Source: Gammaproteobacteria bacterium (GTDB lineage Bacteria > Pseudomonadota > Gammaproteobacteria > Pseudomonadales > Pseudohongiellaceae). Taken from it: a DNA stretch of 43,126 bases. The notes beneath the pieces were generated by a model, which had not been told where the DNA came from, did not search any database, and saw only the letters and a list, made by a program, of their open reading frames with translations. Within the stretch, counting starts at the first letter, position 1; each line of letters begins with the position of its first letter. The position numbers and the translations under genes were made by a program. Positions 1 through 7,915 of this stretch are shown one piece after another. The DNA lies in NCBI GenBank assembly GCA_017853205.1, contig JAFMKB010000017.1:1-43126 (forward strand). Reading direction: 5' to 3'.

Positions 1-48
1 CGGCTTAAGGGCCGGCTTAAGGGCCGGCTTAGGCGCCGGCTCGGGTGT
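1..48. repeat. 12-bp tandem repeat at the window edge
   Basis: About three and a half direct copies of a 12-base unit (cggcttaagggc) start at base 1, with the last two copies degenerate. Each unit contains the palindromic core cttaag. On the + strand one frame stays open from base 2 to a TAG at 80-82 and would read as Gly-Leu-Arg-Ala repeats, so this may be the repetitive C-terminal tail of a gene that starts outside the window. On the - strand no ybgF/cpoB start is visible after pal. Coding or intergenic status cannot be decided from this fragment. Confidence 0.6.
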
Positions 49-111
49 CTTGGCTGATCAATCGTTTGAAACAGAACCTTAGATCAGTTAAACCCCTCTC
101 TGGCTACTCGA

Positions 112-651
112 TTAGATGCCAGTAATCTCAACGCGACGATTTTGCTGGTATGCAGCATCGTTTTGCCCTGTCTGCGCCGGGCGTTCTTCGCCATAGCTGA
201 CGACTTCGATCTGGCTGCGCGCAGCGCCGTTAACGATAAGGAAGTTGAGCACGCCATTAGCTCTGCGCTCACCTAATGCGAGGTTGTACTCGCGCGTGCC
301 GCGCTCGTCAGCATGGCCTTCGAGTCGAATGCGCTTGCTTGGGTTCGCAGCTAAATCTTTGGCGTGATAAGTCAACACGTCGCGGTCGGCCTGACGGAAT
401 TCGGCGACGTCAAAATCGAAGTAGAATACCGTCGTGTTAAGTGCGTTGCGGGCCATGCGCTCTTCTGCCGCTGCAGCGCGTGCGCGCGCTTCAGCTTCTA
501 GCTCTTGTGCGCGGCGGGTTGTCGCATCTACACCACTCTCGGTTTCGGCGACGGCAGTCTCTTGAGCCTCTTCGCCGGTTGAGCTACAGGCGGCGAGGCC
601 TGTGAGCGAGAGAATCAGAATAGCCATTTTCGCCAGATGTGTGATCTTCAT
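112..651 (-). CDS. pal: Peptidoglycan-associated lipoprotein Pal (OmpA-like)
   Basis: Outer-membrane lipoprotein that binds peptidoglycan and normally works with TolB in the Tol-Pal envelope system. The protein has 179 residues. It has a signal peptide with lipobox LAAC (Cys22), then an Ala/Glu-rich linker, then an OmpA-like domain from about residue 74. Within that domain are VFYFDFD (75-81), the peptidoglycan-binding GHADERG (112-118) and NRRVEI near the end. The ATG at 651 was chosen because the signal peptide begins there and a GGAG precedes it; an in-frame extension to 699 would add 16 residues before the signal. Neighbours are unusual: tolB is not upstream and ybgF/cpoB is not downstream, so this is either a detached pal or a Pal-like paralogue. 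Confidence 0.9.
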   Translation of the reverse strand: MKITHLAKMAILILSLTGLAACSSTGEEAQETAVAETESGVDATTRRAQELEAEARARAAAAEERMARNALNTTVFYFDFDVAEFRQADRDVLTYHAKDLAANPSKRIRLEGHADERGTREYNLALGERRANGVLNFLIVNGAARSQIEVVSYGEERPAQTGQNDAAYQQNRRVEITGI

Positions 652-717
652 GTAAGCTCCTGCTTGATTGACGTGGGCATTGATCCAGAAATGTATCAAG
701 TTCGTTAGCGCGAAATC

Positions 718-769
718 ATATAGTATTCGACTACCGAATGCTATATCGCTCGAATAATTATCCTTTCAA
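718..769 (-). promoter_or_regulatory. Candidate pal promoter with overlapping palindrome
   Basis: A 12-base inverted repeat with one mismatch and a 5-base spacer lies at 718-729 and 735-746 (arms atatagtattcg and cgaatgctatat). On the - strand a TTGAAA (764-769) and a TATAGC (740-745) are 18 bases apart and fit a sigma70-type -35/-10 for pal. The palindrome would cover the -10 and start point, the position expected of a repressor operator. The arms are seen directly; promoter and operator roles are inferred. Confidence 0.4.
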
Positions 770-1131
770 TTTAGCTCTATCGATGCGCTCGGAGTTGGTG
801 ACTTCAGGGTAGGGGGAGGTAGACGCAGAGTACCGTCCGACGTCCCTATTTTCGAGACAACGGGAGGGCTACGCGCGGCAGAGAAAATATCGAGCAAGCG
901 TTCGTTTTTTGCTTATCAACTAACGCCATTAGTGCTAGTCTTGAACTCAGAAAAGGCCGTATTGTCTGCCGAGGATGTGTTCCCGGTGCGCGTCTATCCT
1001 GAAGGATAGGAGCTAGCTGCGAGGCGATCCGCCGGCTTCGTATCATAAGAGCCAAGTTTAACGTTCGCCTCGCGAACTCACACTCATACGACACTCACAC
1101 CACATTATGTCATCGCAACAGGAGACAAACC
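770..1131. other. Intergenic region between pal and the first ACAD gene
   Basis: No convincing gene. The only notable structure is a perfect 6-bp hairpin (ctatcc, loop tgaa, ggatag) at 994-1009, about 120 bases before the ACAD start. The region should hold the promoter of the 1132-7897 gene run, but no clear -35/-10 pair stands out. Confidence 0.5.
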
Positions 1132-2331
1132 GTGAACGCAGATTTTACCGCGGAAGAACTGGCCTTTCAGGCCGAAGTGCGCGAATTCTTAGCCAATGAA
1201 TTTCCAGCAGAGCTAAAGGAGAAAGTCGACAAACGTATTCGTTTAAGCAAGGACGAAATCGTCGGTTGGCAGAAGATACTCTATAAGAAAGGCTGGATGG
1301 CGCCCAATTGGCCCAAGGAATACGGTGGCACTGGATGGACGCCTACGCAAAAGTATATTTTCAGTACGGAGATGGGCCTTGTCGGTGCCCCAGAGCCGAC
1401 GCCTTTCGGTGTAACCATGGTTGCTCCTGTGATCATGGCCTACGGCACAGAGGAGCAGAAGCAGCGCTTTCTTCCCGACATTCTGGAAAGCAATGTTTGG
1501 TGGTGTCAGGGTTATTCTGAGCCGAATGCCGGGTCTGACCTTGCCTCACTGAAGACGATGGCCGTTCGCGACGGCGATGATTACATCGTTAACGGCAATA
1601 AGACTTGGAATACCTATGGTCAGTATGCTGACTGGATTTTCTGCCTCGTTCGCACCGACAACAGTGTTAAGAAGCAAGAGGGCATTAGCTTCTTGCTAAT
1701 CGACATGAAGTCCCCTGGTATTACGCTCAAGCCGATCGTGCTCCTAGACGGCCACGCTGAGGTGAACGAAGTGTTCTTCGACGATGTGCGTGTCCCCGCG
1801 GCGAATCTAATCGGTGAAGAAAACAAAGGGTGGACCTACGCGAAGGTGCTCCTGACACACGAGCGGACCAATATCGCTGGCGTACCGCGCGGCAAGCGCC
1901 GTCTTGCTTCTCTTAAGCGAATCGCGGCGGAAACCGACGATGGTTTTGGCGGAACGATGGCCGACAACGCCGATTTCAAAGCGCAGCTTGCCGAAGTTGA
2001 GATCGAGTTGCAGGCGTTGGAGTATGCAGAGCTTCGCACGCTCGCTGCGCTAAGCGTTGGTAAGGCGCCGGGCCCTGAGTCTTCGATTTTAAAAATAGTG
2101 GGAACAGAGCTAGCGCAAAAAATGGATGAAATGACTGTCGAACTCGCCGGTTATAACTGTTTGCCGTTTGTACCAGAACAATTCGAAGAAGGGTTTGATG
2201 GCGAACAAATGGGCCCTGGAAGCTCAGCGGCCGCGGCGCTAAGTTATTTTAATAATCGTAAGCTCTCGATCTTCGGCGGTTCTAACGAAGTGCAGCGCAA
2301 CATCATCAGCAAGGCGGTGTTGGGGCTATAA
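1132..2331 (+). CDS. Acyl-CoA dehydrogenase, large-subunit type of a heteromeric pair
   Basis: FAD-dependent alpha,beta-dehydrogenation of an acyl-CoA, 399 residues. It carries the ACAD signature WCQGYSEPNAGSDLASL around residues 123-140 and ends in SIFGGSNEVQ, where ordinary homotetrameric ACADs have YEGTSQIQ, so the usual C-terminal catalytic Glu position is Gly. This form, directly followed by a second shorter ACAD gene, is typical of alpha2beta2 ACADs such as the FadE/ChsE pairs used for steroid side chains in actinobacteria. GTG start at 1132 with an AGGAGA-type ribosome binding site. It probably starts an operon with the next four to six genes. Substrate unknown; a bulky, branched or substituted acyl-CoA is a reasonable guess. 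Confidence 0.88.
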   Translation: MNADFTAEELAFQAEVREFLANEFPAELKEKVDKRIRLSKDEIVGWQKILYKKGWMAPNWPKEYGGTGWTPTQKYIFSTEMGLVGAPEPTPFGVTMVAPVIMAYGTEEQKQRFLPDILESNVWWCQGYSEPNAGSDLASLKTMAVRDGDDYIVNGNKTWNTYGQYADWIFCLVRTDNSVKKQEGISFLLIDMKSPGITLKPIVLLDGHAEVNEVFFDDVRVPAANLIGEENKGWTYAKVLLTHERTNIAGVPRGKRRLASLKRIAAETDDGFGGTMADNADFKAQLAEVEIELQALEYAELRTLAALSVGKAPGPESSILKIVGTELAQKMDEMTVELAGYNCLPFVPEQFEEGFDGEQMGPGSSAAAALSYFNNRKLSIFGGSNEVQRNIISKAVLGL

Positions 2332-2385
2332 GCTCCCCGCCTTCGTGAACGGTTGTTTACTCACTAATTTGAAAGGAGTTTGACA

Positions 2386-3519
2386 GTGGATTTTTCTTAT
2401 TCAGAAGAGCAGCAGATGCTGCAAGAAAGCGTTCAGAAGTTTGTGATGCAAAAATACGATTTCTACACGCGGGGCGACATTATTAAATCCGAGGCAGGTT
2501 ACAGCGCCGAGAATTGGACTATGTTTGCCGAGCTAGGTTGGCTCACAGTGCCGTTTACCGAGGAAGACGGTGGATTCGGCGGCAAGGCTGTGGATCTCAT
2601 GGTGATGATGGAGGAGTTTGGTAAAGGTATGTTGGTCGAGCCTTATCTTTCCTGTGCCATCATGGGTGGCACGCTGATAGCCGATTTAGGTAACGAGGAA
2701 CAGAAAGGCGCGTTGATCCCGCGGATCATGGAAGGTGCGATGATCACGGCAGTTGCTTATGCGGAGCAAGGCAGTCGCTTCAACCCGAATAATGTTAAGA
2801 CTTCTGCGGTTGTCTCGGGCGATGAAGTCGTTCTCAACGGCGCTAAGACAGCGGTTCTAGGCGCGCCAAATGCGCAGACAATCATAGTCAGTGCACGCGA
2901 GTCCGGTGCCGCAACCGATTCCGACGGCATTTCGCTCTTTCTCGTCGATGCAAAGGCAGCCGGCGTGAGCATCAAGGCTTACACAACCATCGACGGTCGC
3001 AAGGCGGGTGAAGTAACGCTTGCTGACGTGCGAGTTCCTGCCACTGCTCGATTGGGTGCCGCCGGCGGCGCGGCTGCAGTACTTTCTGCGGTCATCGATC
3101 GAGCAACACTTGCCGTGGCTGCCGAAGCGGTTGGCGCGATGGATTCGTTGCTAACCAAGACGGTCGAATATAGTAAGACACGCAAACAGTTTGGGACAGC
3201 GATCGGTACTTTTCAGGCATTGCAGCATCGGATGGCTGACATGTTCATCCAGTGCCAACTCGCACGCTCAATCGTGGTTCGCGCGGCAATGATCCTAGAC
3301 AGTGATGAAGACGCGGTGGGCAAGGCACGCGCCGTCTCGTCTGCCAAATCACGAGTAGGCAAAGCGATCCGCAAGGTGGGCCAAGAGGCCGTTCAGATTC
3401 ATGGCGGCATCGGTGTGACCGATGAGCTAGACGTGGGACACCTCTTTAAGCGAGTGACTGCGCTAGACCTTATGTTCGGCAACGCGGAGTATCACCTCCA
3501 GCGCTTCGCCTCGCTCTAA
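2386..3519 (+). CDS. Acyl-CoA dehydrogenase, small-subunit type of a heteromeric pair
   Basis: Partner ACAD subunit of 377 residues. It keeps the flavin-domain features RKQFGTAIGTFQALQHRMAD and VQIHGGIGVTDE. It stops shortly after FKRVTALDLMFG with the tail YHLQRFASL, lacking the C-terminal YEGTSQ loop of homotetrameric enzymes. That truncated end is usual for the second subunit of alpha2beta2 ACADs. GTG at 2386 is preferred over the in-frame TTG at 2380 because AAAGGAG (2372-2378) lies 7 bases before the GTG but only 1 base before the TTG. It follows the first subunit by about 50 bases, so the two are probably co-transcribed and co-assembled. Confidence 0.87.
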   Translation: MDFSYSEEQQMLQESVQKFVMQKYDFYTRGDIIKSEAGYSAENWTMFAELGWLTVPFTEEDGGFGGKAVDLMVMMEEFGKGMLVEPYLSCAIMGGTLIADLGNEEQKGALIPRIMEGAMITAVAYAEQGSRFNPNNVKTSAVVSGDEVVLNGAKTAVLGAPNAQTIIVSARESGAATDSDGISLFLVDAKAAGVSIKAYTTIDGRKAGEVTLADVRVPATARLGAAGGAAAVLSAVIDRATLAVAAEAVGAMDSLLTKTVEYSKTRKQFGTAIGTFQALQHRMADMFIQCQLARSIVVRAAMILDSDEDAVGKARAVSSAKSRVGKAIRKVGQEAVQIHGGIGVTDELDVGHLFKRVTALDLMFGNAEYHLQRFASL

Positions 3520-3535
3520 TTGTCGACCTGAGCTC

Positions 3536-4243
3536 GTGAGTGAACTCATCCTTGTCCGCCACGGACAGGCATCCTTTGGCGCTGAGTCTTACGATAAGCT
3601 CAGCCCCAAGGGAGTCGAACAAGCAAAAATTCTCGCCCAACACTGGAATAAGCTGGGCGAGAATTTCGATCACATCTACAGCGGTACTCTCTTGCGTCAA
3701 CGCGAGACTGCCCACGAACTCCTTCCTCTAGTAGCCGGAAAGCCGAAAACCTCGGTGCAGTTGCCTGGATTCAATGAATACAATGGTGACCCGCTGATAA
3801 AAATTCACCTGCGCGATCTGCGCGCTTCGGGCGAATCTGTATCCTCGGAATGGCCAATCAAAAATGAGCGGCAGTTTCAATCAATTTTCGAAGCCGCTAC
3901 CGCGAGATGGATCCAGGATGATCTAGACCCGAAAGAGGATGTCGAGGGATTCGAACCGTGGGCAGAATTCAAGGCGCGCGTCTACTCTGCGATGGACGAA
4001 GTTATGGCGAGACACGGGCAAGGCAGTCGAATCATTATTTCGACGTCCGGTGGCGTTATTGCCATGGCGTTACAAAGAGTATTAAATTTTCCCGACGAAC
4101 ATGTTATTGCAACCAATTGGATGGTGCGCAATAGTTCGGTGACACGTATGATCTACGGGCGCGGCAAATTGTCGCTGACCCAATTCAACAATCTGGCTCA
4201 TCTTGAGAATCCAGACTATAAGCACATGATCACTTTCCGGTGA
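3536..4243 (+). CDS. Histidine phosphatase superfamily protein (phosphoglycerate-mutase fold)
   Basis: 235 residues with the branch-1 histidine phosphatase signature LVRHGQ (RHG at 8-10) and the RQRETAHEL segment. The second conserved His, normally in SHGG, is replaced: the sequence reads STSGG with Ser171 at that place. It is therefore either a divergent clade with a different acid/base arrangement or a weakly active enzyme. GTG start, 16 bases after the ACAD stop. Its place between ACAD and acyl-CoA kinase-like genes suggests a role in phosphorylated or CoA-bound intermediates, for example removing a phosphate, but that is inference. Confidence 0.8.
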   Translation: MSELILVRHGQASFGAESYDKLSPKGVEQAKILAQHWNKLGENFDHIYSGTLLRQRETAHELLPLVAGKPKTSVQLPGFNEYNGDPLIKIHLRDLRASGESVSSEWPIKNERQFQSIFEAATARWIQDDLDPKEDVEGFEPWAEFKARVYSAMDEVMARHGQGSRIIISTSGGVIAMALQRVLNFPDEHVIATNWMVRNSSVTRMIYGRGKLSLTQFNNLAHLENPDYKHMITFR

Positions 4244-4331
4244 GCTGGCAAAAATCTCATTGGACTGGATAACTTAAACGCAGAAAATTAAGCGCCAATA
4301 ACGAGCCCAGAAAATTGAGAAGTAGCGACCC

Positions 4332-5483
4332 ATGAGCTCCCAAGGGGCAGGTCAGTGGCAGATAAAGCTGAGAACGAAAGAGGGATTAGGTTTGACTGAT
4401 AGCGCAGTAAATGAAGAATTAGTAGACCGAGCGGGTTCTATCCGGATGGGCGAAGAGCTCGATCTTGATGCGCTGCGACAGCATCTCGAGCCTGTGCTTG
4501 GGGCAAAGGTCGCGCAACTCGAGGTAAAACAGTTTCCCGGCGGCTTTTCGAACTTGACCTATTTGCTAAGCAGCGGAGACGAGAGATGGGTGCTGCGGCG
4601 TCCACCATTCGGGAGCAAGGTTAAGTCGGCACATGATATGTCGCGTGAGTTCAAAATTCTCTCAGCGCTTCAGGGTGTTTTCCCCTACGGGCCGAAGCCC
4701 GTGCATTTTTGTGATGACCCTGATGTGCTCGGCTGTGATTTTTACCTAATGAGTTATATCGAAGGCTTGGTTATTCGCCGAGAATACCCCGCTGCCCTTA
4801 ATTTTTCGCCAGATCAAATTCGCGAACAGTTGTTTAATTTTTTTGATGTTTTATCCGAGCTTCATTCCGTCGATCTTATCGAAGCAGGTCTCGATACCTT
4901 TGGACGCCCAGCAGGCTATGTTCAGCGACAGGTCGACGGTTGGTGTAAGAGGTGGGTCGATGCCGTAACGCCAGACACGGTGAATTGCGACTCAACAATG
5001 CAATGGCTGCAGGACAACATGCCATCAGAAAGTGGCAAGGCAAGCGTCATCCATAATGACTACAAAACAGATAATGTTATTTTTTCCCTAGAGAATCCCA
5101 TGCAGGTCATAGGTATTCTTGACTGGGAGATGGCAACAGTCGGCGATCCATTAATGGACTTGGGCTGCACGCTAGGCTACTGGACTCAAATGGATGATCC
5201 GGAATTCTTCCGTCAATATCGCACAATGCCCAGCGATGTGCCTGGCGCACCGACACGCGCTGAGATCGTCAATCGCTTCCAGGAAAAAACCGGCATAGCC
5301 GTCGACAATTTCGCCTTCTATTTCGTGTTTGGTTTGTTCCGTTTGGGTGTAATCGGGCAGCAGATTTACTATCGCTTCTACCACGGTCATACGAAGGATC
5401 AGCGCTTTGCCATGATGGTCAAAAAGACCGACGTACTGCAGCGCATGAGTGAGATGATTATGCGTGGTGAAATAACCTCTTAG
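4332..5483 (+). CDS. APH-fold phosphotransferase, probable hydroxyacyl-CoA kinase (LvaA/ACAD10-11 type)
   Basis: 383-residue aminoglycoside-phosphotransferase-fold protein. It has the nucleotide-binding region GGFSNLTYLL (about 70-79), the catalytic loop HNDYKTDN (241-248) and the metal-binding DWEMATVGDP (264-273). APH proteins beside ACAD genes are known from LvaA of Pseudomonas putida levulinate catabolism and from the kinase domain of ACAD10/ACAD11. There the enzyme phosphorylates a 4-hydroxyacyl-CoA and an ACAD removes the phosphate. An antibiotic kinase is unlikely because the neighbours are ACAD and SDR genes. ATG at 4332 has a modest AGAAG site; a later Met near residue 39 is possible. 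Confidence 0.82.
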   Translation: MSSQGAGQWQIKLRTKEGLGLTDSAVNEELVDRAGSIRMGEELDLDALRQHLEPVLGAKVAQLEVKQFPGGFSNLTYLLSSGDERWVLRRPPFGSKVKSAHDMSREFKILSALQGVFPYGPKPVHFCDDPDVLGCDFYLMSYIEGLVIRREYPAALNFSPDQIREQLFNFFDVLSELHSVDLIEAGLDTFGRPAGYVQRQVDGWCKRWVDAVTPDTVNCDSTMQWLQDNMPSESGKASVIHNDYKTDNVIFSLENPMQVIGILDWEMATVGDPLMDLGCTLGYWTQMDDPEFFRQYRTMPSDVPGAPTRAEIVNRFQEKTGIAVDNFAFYFVFGLFRLGVIGQQIYYRFYHGHTKDQRFAMMVKKTDVLQRMSEMIMRGEITS

Positions 5484-5544
5484 TCTCAAGCTTTAAGGAC
5501 ACTAAAAGACATTTGGCGAATAGGCTACGACAAGGATTAGTAAT

Positions 5545-6342
5545 ATGACATTAGCGATTAGTGAATTATTTTCGGTTGCCGGGAAAGTAGCGATCGTCAC
5601 TGGAGGGTCGCGCGGCATCGGCAGGATGATAGCCGAAGGCTTCGTTGAGAATGGTATCAAAACCTATATCACTGCACGTAAAGCAGAAGCCTGCCTAGCT
5701 ACCGCTGAGGAGTTAGGCAAGGCCAAAAAAGGTGAGTGCATCGCACTGCCAGCGGATTTGTCGACAAAACAAGGGCGTGAAGCTTTCGTTGCAGAAATTA
5801 CTGCGCGCGAAAAGAAAGTTGATATTCTTGTGAATAACGCGGGCGCAGCCTGGGGTGCGCCATTCGAAGACTATCCAGACGAAGGCTACGACAAAGTCAT
5901 GGATATTAATGTCAAAGCGATATTCACTCTTACGCGCGATCTAATGCCATTGCTTAAAAATGGCGCAAGCCAGCAAAATCCGAGTCGGGTAATCAACATT
6001 GGCTCTATCGATGGTCTGCGCGTATCGACCATGGATAATTTCGCCTATGGCGCGAGCAAAGCGGCCGTTCATTTTCTTACCAAAAACTTAGCTCTTCGCC
6101 TCGGTCCCAAGGGCGTAACAGTTAATGCGATTGCCCCCGGCGCCTTTCAAAGCAACATGATGAATGCAACGCTAGAAAAATTTCAGGATAAAATCGAGAG
6201 TGAAAACCCGCTCGGTAGAATAGGCGCGCCCGAGGATATGGCCGGTCTCGCGCTGTATCTGGCTTCTAACGCGTCAAAGTACATGACGGGGCAGGTTATC
6301 GCGCTCGATGGCGGACGTCACATCGGTGCGCGACAGGATTAA
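5545..6342 (+). CDS. Short-chain dehydrogenase/reductase, RhlG-like
   Basis: Classical SDR of 265 residues. The cofactor motif TGGSRGIG is at 19-26, NNAG at 97-100, catalytic Ser154 in NIGSIDG and YGASK at 168-172. The short insertion before the catalytic Ser (SQQNPSRVINIGS) and the overall length resemble RhlG-type NADPH-dependent 3-ketoacyl reductases. Next to the APH kinase and ACADs it could reduce a keto-acyl-CoA to the hydroxyacyl-CoA that is then phosphorylated, as LvaD does in the levulinate pathway. That order is inferred from gene neighbourhood only. Confidence 0.87.
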   Translation: MTLAISELFSVAGKVAIVTGGSRGIGRMIAEGFVENGIKTYITARKAEACLATAEELGKAKKGECIALPADLSTKQGREAFVAEITAREKKVDILVNNAGAAWGAPFEDYPDEGYDKVMDINVKAIFTLTRDLMPLLKNGASQQNPSRVINIGSIDGLRVSTMDNFAYGASKAAVHFLTKNLALRLGPKGVTVNAIAPGAFQSNMMNATLEKFQDKIESENPLGRIGAPEDMAGLALYLASNASKYMTGQVIALDGGRHIGARQD

Positions 6343-6360
6343 CTCGACAGGAAATTGTAA

Positions 6361-7014
6361 ATGAACGCGAAGCAGGCTCGCAGGCCCAATAATCAAGGAC
6401 CGCAAGCTATTCCAAGCCTGCTCGTCGTCAGCGCTGCGTTCGTGAGCGGCTTCTGTATCATGACCATTGAGATGCTAGGCGCGAGAATTATGGCGCCTTA
6501 TTTCGGCGGCAGTTTGTCGGTGTGGGGAAGTATACTCACTGTCTTTATGTTGGCGCTAGCCTGTGGTTATTTGATTGGCGGTAAACTCTCAGCAAATCGT
6601 CCAAGCCTTCTTAACTATGCTCTCTTTTTTCTAGCGGCCGCGATACTTTCGCTGCCTATAATCTTCTTTGCTGATGAAATTATGCGCCCGATCTTTCTCG
6701 CAGTCGAAGATCCGAGGTACGGATCCCTTCTTGCTTCGCTATTTTTGTACTTTTTGCCAACGACAATTCTTGGCATGATCTCGCCTTATTCAGTGCGACT
6801 TCTCGTCGAGAATAGCGATCACAGTGGGCAAAAAGCGGGGCTTCTCTTTTTTGTCTCAACACTCGGAAGCGCAGCGGGCACTCTCGGCACGTCATTCTAT
6901 TTAGTGCTCTGGTTTGAGGTGAACGAGATCGTCTTTGGCACTGCTGCAGCTTTAGCGTTGATCGGAGTGGTATTAATGATCGCCGGAACCCGAAGAGGGC
7001 ATGCGAATGAGTGA
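6361..7014 (+). CDS. Membrane half of a split fused-MFS/spermidine-synthase-type protein
   Basis: 217-residue integral membrane protein with about six hydrophobic helices. It carries the motifs typical of the N-terminal part of fused MFS/spermidine synthase proteins, including TIEMLGARIMAPYFGGSLSVWGS (split here as TIEMLGARIMAPYFG then GSLSVWGS) in the first third and FLPTTILGMISPYSVRL in the middle. The synthase-like domain is encoded by the next gene, which overlaps the 3' end by 8 bases, so the two are translationally coupled. In many relatives both parts form one polypeptide. Transport substrate and function are unknown. Confidence 0.75.
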   Translation: MNAKQARRPNNQGPQAIPSLLVVSAAFVSGFCIMTIEMLGARIMAPYFGGSLSVWGSILTVFMLALACGYLIGGKLSANRPSLLNYALFFLAAAILSLPIIFFADEIMRPIFLAVEDPRYGSLLASLFLYFLPTTILGMISPYSVRLLVENSDHSGQKAGLLFFVSTLGSAAGTLGTSFYLVLWFEVNEIVFGTAAALALIGVVLMIAGTRRGHANE

Positions 7015-7897
7015 TAGGCTGTGGTCCGCCGTGTTTTTTCTTGGTCTCTTCAGTGCTTCTTGCTTAGCAGCAGAGACCCTGCACGAAGAGCGCTCGCTCT
7101 ACCGTGATATCACTGTTACACAGGAAGGAAATAGACGCTGTTTGGTGTTCAATGTTCATCGTGGCGATCGCAATCAAACCTGCATGAATACCGCGGATCC
7201 AGAACGCTTGGTGTTCGAATACGCAAAGATGACGTTCGCGGGTCTCCTTCTTAATCCCAATCCCCAAAGCATATTGATCGCTGGGCTAGGCGGTGGATCA
7301 CTGCCCACCACACTCACTAAACTCTACCCTGAGGCGAAGATTGACGTCATCGAAATCGATCAGGCGGTAGTCAATGTTGCCAAGCGCTTTTTCGATTTCG
7401 AGGAAACCGTGAATGTGAAGGTTGCGGTAAACGATGCACGCGTCTTTGTTAAACGCGCCGGATTGCTCGAACAGCGATACGATTTTGTCATACTCGATGC
7501 GTTTACCGGAGACTACATTCCGGAGCATTTGCTAACAGAGGAATTTCTTGAAGAGGTGCGCGCGATCATGTCGCCCGATGCTGTCCTCGTCGCGAATACT
7601 TTTTCGACAAGCCGATTTTATGATCACGAGTCGGTGACCTACCAAAAAGTGTTTGGCGAATTCTTTAATTTTAAGCTGCCTATCTCTGGTAATCGGATCA
7701 TTATTGCGCGTAATGAAGCGCTGCCGCCAAGGGGGGAGCTAAACGCGGTGGCGCGCTCGCTAGCGCCTAGGGTCGAGGCCTTTGGTGTGCCTCTTTTGGA
7801 ATACCCCAATCGTCTATCGACCAGGGTAGATTGGGATATGAGCCGAAGAGCACTGACAGATCAATACTCGCCGTCGAATCTATTGCGCGATAATTAA
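7007..7897 (+). CDS. Spermidine-synthase-like (SAM-fold) protein with N-terminal hydrophobic segment
   Basis: 296 residues. After a hydrophobic N-terminus (LWSAVFFLGLFSASCLAA) comes a spermine/spermidine-synthase-like Rossmann domain: GLGGGSLP, VIEID, NDARVF and the region around VILDAFTGDYIPEHLL. The hydrophobic segment may be a signal peptide or the last transmembrane helix of the split membrane protein; which one decides whether the domain is periplasmic or cytoplasmic. ATG 7007 is preferred over 7001 because GAGG lies 8 rather than 2 bases before it. True aminopropyl transfer is uncertain, since many members of this fused family lack an assigned substrate. Confidence 0.75.
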   Translation: MSDRLWSAVFFLGLFSASCLAAETLHEERSLYRDITVTQEGNRRCLVFNVHRGDRNQTCMNTADPERLVFEYAKMTFAGLLLNPNPQSILIAGLGGGSLPTTLTKLYPEAKIDVIEIDQAVVNVAKRFFDFEETVNVKVAVNDARVFVKRAGLLEQRYDFVILDAFTGDYIPEHLLTEEFLEEVRAIMSPDAVLVANTFSTSRFYDHESVTYQKVFGEFFNFKLPISGNRIIIARNEALPPRGELNAVARSLAPRVEAFGVPLLEYPNRLSTRVDWDMSRRALTDQYSPSNLLRDN

Positions 7898-7915
7898 CTC
7901 GCGCGGAAAGCTAGC

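Noticed and set aside
680..699. TTGAT and ATCAA half-sites upstream of pal
   Set aside because: They are separated by 10 bases rather than 4, so they do not form an FNR box.
3946..3957. A tRNA T-arm-like string (revcomp of ggttcgaatccc)
   Set aside because: It lies inside the histidine phosphatase gene, and no acceptor or anticodon stem can be paired around it.
4332..5483. Antibiotic (aminoglycoside) kinase
   Set aside because: The fold matches, but the neighbours are ACAD and SDR genes, which point to an acyl-CoA kinase.
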